From Anaerolineales bacterium (lineage in GTDB: Bacteria > Chloroflexota > Anaerolineae > Anaerolineales > Villigracilaceae), in the NCBI GenBank assembly GCA_017882125.1, contig JADGQC010000003.1, positions 1 through 45,350 of the forward strand: DNA of 45,350 bases, read 5' to 3'. This document shows, piece after piece, positions 38,009 to 45,350 of this stretch (its first letter is position 1; every line of letters starts with the position of its first letter). A model generated the notes under the pieces. It was not told the origin of the DNA. It saw only the letters and a program-made list of their open reading frames with translations, and did no database searches. A program made the position numbers and the translations under genes.

Positions 38009-39325
38009 CTACTTGCAGGTGCCGTCAGACTTGCAGGCAGCAACAAGGGCAGCCTGGAAATCGGCGGTTTTTGTAGTATCAGCCTGGAAGAGGCCAACAG
38101 CTGTAGTGATTGAGGCTGCCCAAGCGGGAGCCGCGACTACACCATGGAAGAGACTGCCGACGACCACATTGGCGGTCCAGTCCTTGGCTGCATCCTGCGA
38201 GTACTCGCTGAACAGAGCTTGGTTGCAGTCTGTACGAGCGCAAATGGAGCCCTTAAGAGGGTTGAAGGCTTCCTGACCGGGCCTGGAGGCAGCAACGGTC
38301 AACCAATCCAAGGTGGCATCCGGGTGCTTGGCGCCAACTGGCAGAACGAAACTATCCGACAGGAAATTGAAGACGCCATATGTGCCCGGAGCGACAGCCC
38401 AATCGAAGTCAGTATGGGGGGTCAAAGCTAGGCCATTGGGAGCCGCGTTCGCGAAGTAGCCATAGGCCCAGTCACCCATGATGTTGAAGGCAGCATCGCC
38501 GTCAGAAACCAACTTGGAAGCAGGCTGCCAGTCGGTCATGGTGGAGGCATCAGCGTTTGTGTAGGATAAAGCCTTTGCGAAGTTGGCAATTCCTGCAGTA
38601 ACATCTGCGCCAGCCCAATCGGTGGTGGGCGGGGTGGACCAGAGGCCGCTCCACTTTTGAGCACCAATCGTGCCGATCATTATATTCTCGAACAGATGGA
38701 CAGCGGTCCAAGGGGCGCCTAGGGACAGGCAGATCTTGCCAGCTGCTTTGATCTGGTCGCAAACGGCGAAGAAAGCATCAAGGGTTGCAAAATCGGTCTT
38801 TGGGTTCGCAGTAACGCCAGCAGCGGCCAGGACCTTGGGGTTGTACCACAGGACATTCGAGCGGTGAATGTTCACCGGCACACTGTAGGGATGACCATTC
38901 TGTGAAATAAGCGGAAGGAGGGTCGCTGGTAGAACCTTATCCAACCCAGTCGATTTGAAGAGGTCATCCAGAGGTAAAACCTGACCAGCGGCCACGTAAT
39001 TGGCGATGGTTTCCTGGCCAGCATGAGCCTGCCACGAATCGGGCGGGTCATTCGCTGCAAGGCGGGTTGCCAGGACGGCTTTGGCGTTCGTGCCAGCACC
39101 ACCAGCAACGGCTGCGTTGATAAATTGGATATTGGGGTACTGGGCGTTGAAGACTTTGACCATGGCGGCCAGACCATCAGCTTCGCCGGGGCCAACCCAC
39201 CAAGAGAATACTTCAACTTCGGTACTGGCGGCTGGGGTGGGGGTAGCCTTTGGACCGCATGCTGAAAGGACTGTTGCAGCTACCACAAGGATAGCCACAA
39301 TCCCATACAAATTCTTTTTATTCAT
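38009..39325 (-). CDS. extracellular sugar-binding lipoprotein of an ABC importer
   Basis: Lipobox VLSACGPKATPTPAAS; FSWWVGPGEADGLAAMVKVFNAQYPNIQF (SBP family 1-like). Confidence 0.9.
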   Translation of the reverse strand: MNKKNLYGIVAILVVAATVLSACGPKATPTPAASTEVEVFSWWVGPGEADGLAAMVKVFNAQYPNIQFINAAVAGGAGTNAKAVLATRLAANDPPDSWQAHAGQETIANYVAAGQVLPLDDLFKSTGLDKVLPATLLPLISQNGHPYSVPVNIHRSNVLWYNPKVLAAAGVTANPKTDFATLDAFFAVCDQIKAAGKICLSLGAPWTAVHLFENIMIGTIGAQKWSGLWSTPPTTDWAGADVTAGIANFAKALSYTNADASTMTDWQPASKLVSDGDAAFNIMGDWAYGYFANAAPNGLALTPHTDFDWAVAPGTYGVFNFLSDSFVLPVGAKHPDATLDWLTVAASRPGQEAFNPLKGSICARTDCNQALFSEYSQDAAKDWTANVVVGSLFHGVVAAPAWAASITTAVGLFQADTTKTADFQAALVAACKSDGTCK

Positions 39326-39715
39326 TCATTCTTCTCCTTGTGAAATCAGATTGGATAGGTAATAGTCGGAATGTTATCTATATTTATTCTCGATGTCACC
39401 TCCCTTTGTCCGTGCGGCAGATTTAATAACCTGTCCACGTATAGTGTAATTGCCTTTATCCTGTGAATTATAAACAGAATATGAAAAATAACAGGCGGTT
39501 CCAGCGTTATTGCGAGATAGATCCAGATCGCTACCCGGGAACTAACGTTAGCTTATTTAATTTGTCAACTTACGATTATGAATTCCCTACAATAATATCG
39601 AACACCAGTGATGAAATAGGAAAAAACGATCCACCAGTTCGTTTAACCATTTTCGTAAAACATTTTAAGTTATTATACTACTTAGAAATCGGCTTGTGAA
39701 AATTACCACTTTACA

Positions 39716-39731
39716 TTGGGAGCGCTCTCAA
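39716..39731 (-). promoter_or_regulatory. LacI/CelR-type operator TTGGGAGCGCTCTCAA
   Basis: Near-perfect palindrome centred on GAGCGCTC just downstream of a consensus promoter. Confidence 0.75.
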
Positions 39732-39741
39732 CTGTATTTAC

Positions 39742-39770
39742 ATTATATAGAATTAGTTCCGCAGAGTCAA
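39742..39770 (-). promoter_or_regulatory. promoter TTGACT-N17-TATAAT for the SBP (38009-39325) operon
   Basis: Minus-strand consensus hexamers with exact 17-bp spacing. Confidence 0.75.
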
Positions 39771-39977
39771 CATCATTTTCCAAAATTGCTAAATACTTCA
39801 GTGGTGGGCGAGTAAGTAGGGCTGGCGGGACAATTGACAATCCTAAAGTAACTTACCTCCAAACTGTTTTATTTCGGTATTAATTTCGGTTTCAAACAAA
39901 TATACGGTTTTTATCCGTGTCCTAAACTGAGCTTTGTTCGGACATGATATCCCCCGCCCCCAATGGAGTGAGGAGAA

Positions 39978-40021
39978 TTAAAAAAACAAGGAAGTGAGAG
40001 AGAGACTGGCAGTTCCTTGTT
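39978..40021 (-). terminator. Rho-independent terminator of the 44673-40215 operon
   Basis: Minus strand: AACAAGGAACTGCCAGTCTCTCTCTCACTTCCTTGTT followed by TTTTT. Confidence 0.8.
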
Positions 40022-40214
40022 ATTTTCTTTCCATCCAGAGAGGTAAGACCGCGGATACCTATCAATAATAATTCATCCAGGAACAGTGACAAAGCGCCCA
40101 AGTTCCCAAAATTTAGCGTCTATGGGATCAGTATTTTTTTTATTTTATTTCCCGTAATACTTATGGAAAGCAACTCCACGTAAGAACAAATGATGGATAG
40201 TCCTGCGAATAGAA

Positions 40215-41078
40215 TTATCCTTTGACCGCGCCAGCGGTCATGCCACGAACGATGTAGCGTTGGAAAAGGAATGCCAGGATGACGGGCGGTAAAGCAGCCA
40301 GGATCCCGCCCGCCATCATCCCGGTAATGTTGACCGAGTAGCGTCCGACAAATTCGGAGATCGCCACCGGAGCAGTTTTGGAGGCCAGGGTACTGGTAAA
40401 GATCAAGGCGTAAAAGAATTCGTCCCAGGCCAGCAGGAAAACAAACATGCCTGTTGAGATCAGGCCGGGAATTGAGATGGGCATGACCACGCGGAAAAGG
40501 ATCCCCAAGCGGTTGCATCCATCGAGACGGGCAGCTTCCTCCAACTCGATCGGAACCGTCTGGAAATAAGTCATTAAGAGCCAAATCGTGTAAGGGAGGG
40601 CAAAACTCAGATAGGTGACGACCAAGACGACCGGTTTATTAATCCACTTAAGAGTGGAAGCGATCATGAATAATGGCAGAACAAGCGAGACTTCAGGAAT
40701 CATGCGCGTTCCCATTATGCCAAGCTGAATGGCCCGGTTCATCTTAAACGGGATCCGCACCAGCGCATAAGCTGCCAGGCTGCCGATCATTACGCAGATA
40801 ATGGTAACCATCGAGGCGATCCGGAATGAGTTCCATATGGAAACGGCAAATGTGCGCGGGACGGTCGAAGCAGCCAGGCTGGGGACGAAGATATCCAGAT
40901 AGTTTTGGATGGTTGGATGCAACGGGATCCAATGGGGCGGAATGGAAAACAACTCCACCTGGGTGGAAAAACTCGCCATCAGCAGCCAAAGGACCGGGAA
41001 GAAAATGAAAACCAGGACCGGCAGAGTAATGAGGGATAAAAAGAACTTACTCAAATACTTTCTAACGTGCACGCTCAA
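40215..41078 (-). CDS. carbohydrate ABC transporter permease (MalG-like)
   Basis: LEEAARLDGCNRLGILFRVVMPISIPGLISTGMFVFLLAWDEFFYALIFT (EAA loop). Confidence 0.93.
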   Translation of the reverse strand: MSVHVRKYLSKFFLSLITLPVLVFIFFPVLWLLMASFSTQVELFSIPPHWIPLHPTIQNYLDIFVPSLAASTVPRTFAVSIWNSFRIASMVTIICVMIGSLAAYALVRIPFKMNRAIQLGIMGTRMIPEVSLVLPLFMIASTLKWINKPVVLVVTYLSFALPYTIWLLMTYFQTVPIELEEAARLDGCNRLGILFRVVMPISIPGLISTGMFVFLLAWDEFFYALIFTSTLASKTAPVAISEFVGRYSVNITGMMAGGILAALPPVILAFLFQRYIVRGMTAGAVKG

Positions 41079-41995
41079 TTCTCCTCAGGCCGGTACAGAA
41101 CCCGGATATAGATGATGGCCATGGCTATAGTAAAAAATGAAATTAGAAAGGATAATGCCGCTCCGATGCCCTGCTTGCCGTAAGAAAATGAGTTTAAATA
41201 AGTCAAATATGTAATCGTCATGGTTTTGGAAGCAGGTCCCCCATTGGTTAGAATGTAGACGATATCGAAAACACGAAAGGCATCCACCGTACGGGCAATC
41301 AGAGCCACAAGGATGGCTGGCCTGAGGAGGGGAAAGCGGATCTTCCAAAAGCGCTGCCAGGCATTGGCTCCGTCCACAGAGGCAGCTTCATCCAATTCCG
41401 CTGGTAAACCCGCCAAAGCGGCCTGAAGAATCAAGGCCACGAACGGCATCATATGCCAGACATCCGCGACGATGACCAGGGGCATTGCCAGGTTCGGAAA
41501 GGTTAACCAGGGAATGTAATGCTTAATGAGGCCCAACTGCATCAGGACGCCATTTAACGCACCAAAATCCGCGCTGTAGATCCAGCGCCACATCGATCCA
41601 TTAACGATGGTGGGTACGGCCCAGGGGATGATCAGGCTAAAGCGCAGAAACTTCCAGCCCCAAGGGCGGGAATGAATCAATTGGGCAACCGCCAGACCAA
41701 GGATCAACTCCACGGAAACCGAAGCAACCGTGAAGTACATGGTGCGCCCAATGGTTTCCCAAAAACCCGTATCTTTGAGCATTTCCAGGTAATTCCCCAG
41801 CCCAACGAACGTGCGGACCTGGTTAATCCCCGAAGGAGCATTCTGGAAGCTCAGGATGAAAGTGTACAGGATCGGCCAAAAGGTCACGCCCAGAAGGACA
41901 ATCAAGCTGGGAACCAGGAGCAGCCAGGCAACGCGGGCATCCTGTTGTCGCAAGGAGAATGGTCTTTTAACCATGGGTTTGGATAGTTGTGCCAT
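41075..41995 (-). CDS. sugar ABC transporter permease (MalF-like)
   Basis: LDEAASVDGANAWQRFWKIRFPLLRPAILVALIARTVDAFRVFDIVYILTNGGP. Confidence 0.93.
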   Translation of the reverse strand: MAQLSKPMVKRPFSLRQQDARVAWLLLVPSLIVLLGVTFWPILYTFILSFQNAPSGINQVRTFVGLGNYLEMLKDTGFWETIGRTMYFTVASVSVELILGLAVAQLIHSRPWGWKFLRFSLIIPWAVPTIVNGSMWRWIYSADFGALNGVLMQLGLIKHYIPWLTFPNLAMPLVIVADVWHMMPFVALILQAALAGLPAELDEAASVDGANAWQRFWKIRFPLLRPAILVALIARTVDAFRVFDIVYILTNGGPASKTMTITYLTYLNSFSYGKQGIGAALSFLISFFTIAMAIIYIRVLYRPEEN

Positions 41996-42033
41996 TATGG
42001 TTCAGTGCGGAATCAAAACCCGAGATTGATTTA

Positions 42034-42065
42034 GGGTGGACCTGCCCCAATGGGCAGATCCACCC
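42034..42065 (-). repeat. intergenic stem-loop between SBP and permease genes
   Basis: GGGTGGAcCTGCCC-CAAT-GGGCAGaTCCACCC (13 bp, one mismatch). Confidence 0.75.
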
Positions 42066-42082
42066 CTCCATAAATGATGTTG

Positions 42083-43381
42083 CTATTTACCGGCTAATGT
42101 AACCCAAGTGGCGGCAGCTTCGTCCAAAGCCTGCTGCGGGGTCTTGATACCCGTGAGGGCTTGCTGAATCGCCAGTCGAAGGGCAGCGGAGCCTTCATTG
42201 TAATATGATACGGTCGGGCGCTCGTTGGCATAAGGGAACTGACCAAGGAAGGCCGGAACCGTTATCGGATTGGTGGGGGTGGCGGCCAACAATTGGGTCA
42301 GGGCATCACCCTGGAAATCGGCCTGCCAGATGGGCAGCATTTCAGCCGAGAACTTGGTCTGGATCGCGTTGCTGGTCAGATACTCGAGGAATTTCCAGGT
42401 CTGATCTGGGTTAGGAGTTGTAGCCATAATCCCGAACGAGCTTGAACCATCCACGCTGGAGCTTACTACCCCAGCGGAAGCGCCAGCTGCGAAGACCGGC
42501 ATAGGTGCAAAGGCTGCCTTACCGACAATCTTTGAGATAGCTGGATTGTTGGAATCGCTGTACTGGAACAGCCAGTTGACGGCGAAAGCTGAATTTCCTG
42601 CGATGAAGTTATCCCGGACGGCATTCTCATCCGCAGTGATCGAAGTGGGATTGGTCAGGCCAGCGTCGATGGTCTGCTTCATCCAGGTGAGAACCTGGAC
42701 ACCCGCGGCATTATTGAAGGATGGTTTGCCATTCGCATCCAAGAATGTGCCTCCATCCCCGTATAGCAGGACGGTGAAATCACAGACCACCGCTTCAAGC
42801 TGGGCCCAAGACCAGACAATCGGAAACTCAACCAAACCCATCTGCTTAATTTTCGTGGCCTGGGTAACCAATTCCTCCCACGTCTTGGGGGGTGCGCTGA
42901 AGCCAGCCTGCTGCAAGATATCCTTGTTGTACATGAAGTACTTGGTATCCATCAGCCAGGGCATGCCGTAAATTTTCCCATTGCGGGTGACGCCGTTCCA
43001 CGCGGATGGGAAAATGCCGGTTTTCATATCGGAAGTTACGCGGGAGGTAACATCCAGCAGATAGCCAGCCTTGATGAACTCGTCCGGCCAAATGACATCG
43101 ATCATGGAGGCATCATAGGCGGGAGGGTTGGCAGCCATGCCGGTGGTGATCTTGTCATGGATGGCATCGTAACCCACATATTCCATGACGACTTTAATAT
43201 CAGGATTCAGGGCTTCAAAATCCCTGGCGATCTGGTCGATCTCAGCGGGTTTCATGCCTGCCTGGTCCTGAGTCAAGATATGGATGGTGACTGGTCCGGA
43301 GGTTTTGGCGCCGCACCCCACCACGCTAATAATCATGGCGAGGGTAAGGAGCCCGATAAGAAATTTATTTATGGGACGCAT
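42083..43381 (-). CDS. extracellular sugar-binding lipoprotein of an ABC importer
   Basis: In-frame ATG 43381: MRPINKFLIGLLTLAMIISVVGCGAKTSGPVTIHILTQDQAGMKPAEIDQIARDFEALNPDIKVVMEYVGYDAIHDK; lipobox VVGC. Confidence 0.92.
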   Translation of the reverse strand: MRPINKFLIGLLTLAMIISVVGCGAKTSGPVTIHILTQDQAGMKPAEIDQIARDFEALNPDIKVVMEYVGYDAIHDKITTGMAANPPAYDASMIDVIWPDEFIKAGYLLDVTSRVTSDMKTGIFPSAWNGVTRNGKIYGMPWLMDTKYFMYNKDILQQAGFSAPPKTWEELVTQATKIKQMGLVEFPIVWSWAQLEAVVCDFTVLLYGDGGTFLDANGKPSFNNAAGVQVLTWMKQTIDAGLTNPTSITADENAVRDNFIAGNSAFAVNWLFQYSDSNNPAISKIVGKAAFAPMPVFAAGASAGVVSSSVDGSSSFGIMATTPNPDQTWKFLEYLTSNAIQTKFSAEMLPIWQADFQGDALTQLLAATPTNPITVPAFLGQFPYANERPTVSYYNEGSAALRLAIQQALTGIKTPQQALDEAAATWVTLAGK

Positions 43382-43479
43382 ATTCTTCTCCTTTGAATCA
43401 TCTGAATAGGGTGGAAACACGATTTTTCCTGTAGATAGACAAAATCTGGAGACACCTCCTTTTTTGAGAGACCTCAAAT

Positions 43480-44673
43480 TTATGAAAGCTTATGGACGAC
43501 ATAGAAATTCGAGGTATTGTGGAGAACATTAGTAATCGCACCCATGACCGTGGCTCGCAATCCCAGATTGGAGACGACCAATTTGGGTGGGTTGGGGATT
43601 GCCACTTTAATCCGATCCAGGATAGGGGTGATGAGCATATCTGCAGACCTGGATACGCCACCTCCGAGAACAACTACTTCCGGGTCAAAAGCAGAGACCA
43701 AGTTGGCGATAGCAATGGAAAGGTAATCCACCGTTTCATTGATCACTTTCCATGCCCAAGATTCGCCTTTACGGGCAGCCTCAAAAACGTCTTCGGCGGT
43801 CAGGCTGAGGAGCTCCGCCTGGCTGCGGTGTGACTTGAGGAGCTCGCGGGCTCGAGCAGCGATCCCCGTCCCAGAAGCGACACTTTCCAACGCGCCAAAA
43901 TCCTTGTAATTCTTTCCGAGGAACTCACGTCCCGGGATCATGTTCCCAATCTCGCCGGAGGCTTCGTTCGAACCGCGGTAAAGGGCACCATCAATGATCA
44001 CCCCGGCACCAATCCCCGTGCCAACGGCAATCAGGATCATGTCCTGGATGTTCTGTCCAGCCCCAAACCAAAGTTCCCCGAGAGCTGCCAGGTTAACGTC
44101 ATTGTCAACAATGATCGGCAAGTCATAGCGTTCAGCCAACCTGGCTTTCAGCGGAAAGTTGTCCCAGTGCAGCGTATATGCCCAAGTAACGATGCCCTGC
44201 TCATGGAGAGTAACTCCCGGAGCCCCCACCCCGATGCCACGCACTCGCTGCCGGTCAACCTTGGGGCTGGCAAGCAACTCATCAATCAATTTAGTAAGAT
44301 AATTAAAACTTTCTTCCCCCGAAGTCCCATGGTGACCGATATTTACTTCATCGAGGATGTTGCCCCCCAGGTCTGAAAGCGCCCCGTACATCTTGGTGCC
44401 GCCCATGTCCACTCCAAGGACTACGCCACCGTCGGAATTGAATTCGATGAGGGGTCTTCGCCTGCCTCCGCTCCATTCGGTAGTGCCTTGGAGGCGGATG
44501 AAGCCTTCTTCAATTAATTCATCGACAATGCGCATGACCGTTGGCAGGCTGACATTCAGTCTTTCGCCGATGGCCGTCCGTGAAATTGGAGATTCCCGAC
44601 GGATTATTTCCAGGATGGCTGAACGATTGATATCCCGCATGGCAGAAGCAGTGATCGTGAGTGGGTAAGTCAT
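43480..44673 (-). CDS. ROK family transcriptional regulator (N-terminal HTH plus sugar-kinase fold)
   Basis: HTH SPISRTAIGERLNVSLPTVMRIVDELIEEGFI; VLGVDMGGTKMYGALSDLGG; GVGAPG; IAVGTGIGAGVIIDGALYRG. Confidence 0.93.
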   Translation of the reverse strand: MTYPLTITASAMRDINRSAILEIIRRESPISRTAIGERLNVSLPTVMRIVDELIEEGFIRLQGTTEWSGGRRRPLIEFNSDGGVVLGVDMGGTKMYGALSDLGGNILDEVNIGHHGTSGEESFNYLTKLIDELLASPKVDRQRVRGIGVGAPGVTLHEQGIVTWAYTLHWDNFPLKARLAERYDLPIIVDNDVNLAALGELWFGAGQNIQDMILIAVGTGIGAGVIIDGALYRGSNEASGEIGNMIPGREFLGKNYKDFGALESVASGTGIAARARELLKSHRSQAELLSLTAEDVFEAARKGESWAWKVINETVDYLSIAIANLVSAFDPEVVVLGGGVSRSADMLITPILDRIKVAIPNPPKLVVSNLGLRATVMGAITNVLHNTSNFYVVHKLS

Positions 44674-44721
44674 TGATCCTCAATTAAAATAGGGTTGTAA
44701 TACTTTCATCATGTAAGAGTT

Positions 44722-44738
44722 ATTTTCACGATGAAAAT
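44722..44738 (-). promoter_or_regulatory. candidate ROK operator ATTTTCA-CGA-TGAAAAT
   Basis: Perfect inverted repeat (7 bp arms, 3-nt centre) abutting the -10 element of the ROK gene. Confidence 0.65.
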
Positions 44739-44767
44739 ATTATAGCAAGATGGATAATGAAAGTCAA
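44739..44767 (-). promoter_or_regulatory. ROK operon promoter TTGACT-N17-TATAAT
   Basis: Minus-strand hexamers with exact 17-bp spacing. Confidence 0.75.
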
Positions 44768-44985
44768 TAGGCAATTTTTGATCACCTTCCCTCCGAGGCG
44801 CAGCCGAGATTATTCCTGGATTTTTGAGATAATACATTCGGAGAAAACGAATTCCTATATCCATTAGCGAATGATAAAACCATGCAGCGAATCACCTTTA
44901 ATAGGTTCCATAGATGAAAATGAAAGGGAATCGTTGTAAGACTATAATTATTAAAGTAAATAGTGAATATTATTAATATTATGTA

Positions 44986-45013
44986 TTGACTTTTAAAAAT
45001 TTCCGTATATAAT
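44986..45013 (+). promoter_or_regulatory. promoter TTGACT-N16-TATAAT for the DUF2089-like operon
   Basis: Consensus hexamers; followed by inverted repeat ATCAAT-AAG-ATTGAT (45014-45028). Confidence 0.65.
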
Positions 45014-45060
45014 ATCAATAAGATTGATGTTTTAGCTTTGTTCTTGAAAATGAGACAAAC

Positions 45061-45147
45061 ATGAAATCACTATTTCAAGCATTTCAAGTGCTCGATCGCC
45101 AGATGATCCGGGGAGAGATCGAGAGCTCCTTGGAGAAAAAGCAATGA
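45061..45147 (+). CDS. 28-aa small ORF, MKSLFQAFQVLDRQMIRGEIESSLEKKQ
   Basis: ATG-initiated, ends TGA overlapping the next ATG (ATGA); below the track's size cutoff. Confidence 0.5.
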   Translation: MKSLFQAFQVLDRQMIRGEIESSLEKKQ

Positions 45148-45350
45148 AAACTGCATTGAGCAAATGCCCGGTTTGCGACGGTGAATTGACCGTGACCCGC
45201 CTGCATTGCGAAACCTGCGATACATCCATCGAAGGCCGTTTTGCCAACGGAGCCTTTGCCGGGCTGTCACCTGAACAACTGGATTTCATCGAAACATTCG
45301 TACGCTGTGAAGGGAAAATCACCCGCATGGAAGACGAAATGGCACTTTCC
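45144..45350 (+). CDS. DUF2089-like zinc-ribbon protein, truncated by the window edge
   Basis: MKTALSKCPVCDGELTVTRLHCETCDTSIEGRFANGAFAGLSPEQLDFIETFVRCEGKITRMEDEMALS; CxxC...CxxC zinc ribbon; open frame to 45350, missing from the track. Confidence 0.8.
   Translation, partial: MKTALSKCPVCDGELTVTRLHCETCDTSIEGRFANGAFAGLSPEQLDFIETFVRCEGKITRMEDEMALS

Noticed and set aside
40120-40584. 154-aa minus-strand ORF
   Set aside because: Alternate frame of the MalG-like permease 40215-41078, which has the EAA loop.
1-45350. CRISPR arrays, transposases, rRNA/tRNA genes, phage or defence genes
   Set aside because: None recognised on reading both strands; no regularly spaced repeats or integrase/transposase motifs in the ORFs.

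Overview
The window looks like a Chloroflexota (Anaerolineae-like) chromosome segment; the taxon is inferred from gene content and order only. From left to right it contains: (i) a large polytopic Agl23/TIGR03663-like protein fused to NHL repeats on the minus strand, open at the left edge and absent from the ORF track; (ii) an RlmI-like methyltransferase; (iii) a nearly complete dcw cell-wall/division cluster on the plus strand (mraZ-rsmH-ftsL-like-PBP/ftsI-murF-mraY-murD-ftsW-murG-CvpA-like-murC-murB-ddl-ftsQ-ftsA-ftsZ) with no murE; (iv) a minus-strand block with an alpha/beta hydrolase, a TspO-like protein, obgE, a cyclic-2,3-diphosphoglycerate-synthase-like GTPase, argS and rpsT; (v) a ~1 kb intergenic region packed with perfect hairpins; (vi) recG-coaD-coiled-coil protein; (vii) lexA; (viii) an aldo/keto reductase and two back-to-back carbohydrate ABC importer cassettes (SBP-permease-permease) with a ROK regulator; (ix) a DUF2089-like gene open at the right edge. 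The best candidate for something undescribed is the 28.8-29.7 kb hairpin-dense region. It is headed on the minus strand by a consensus promoter (TTGACA-N17-TATAAT) with a LexA-box-like palindrome in its spacer, which mirrors the lexA promoter found in this same window. It could be an SOS-regulated structured RNA or a long rpsT leader. No rRNA, tRNA, CRISPR array or transposase was recognised.
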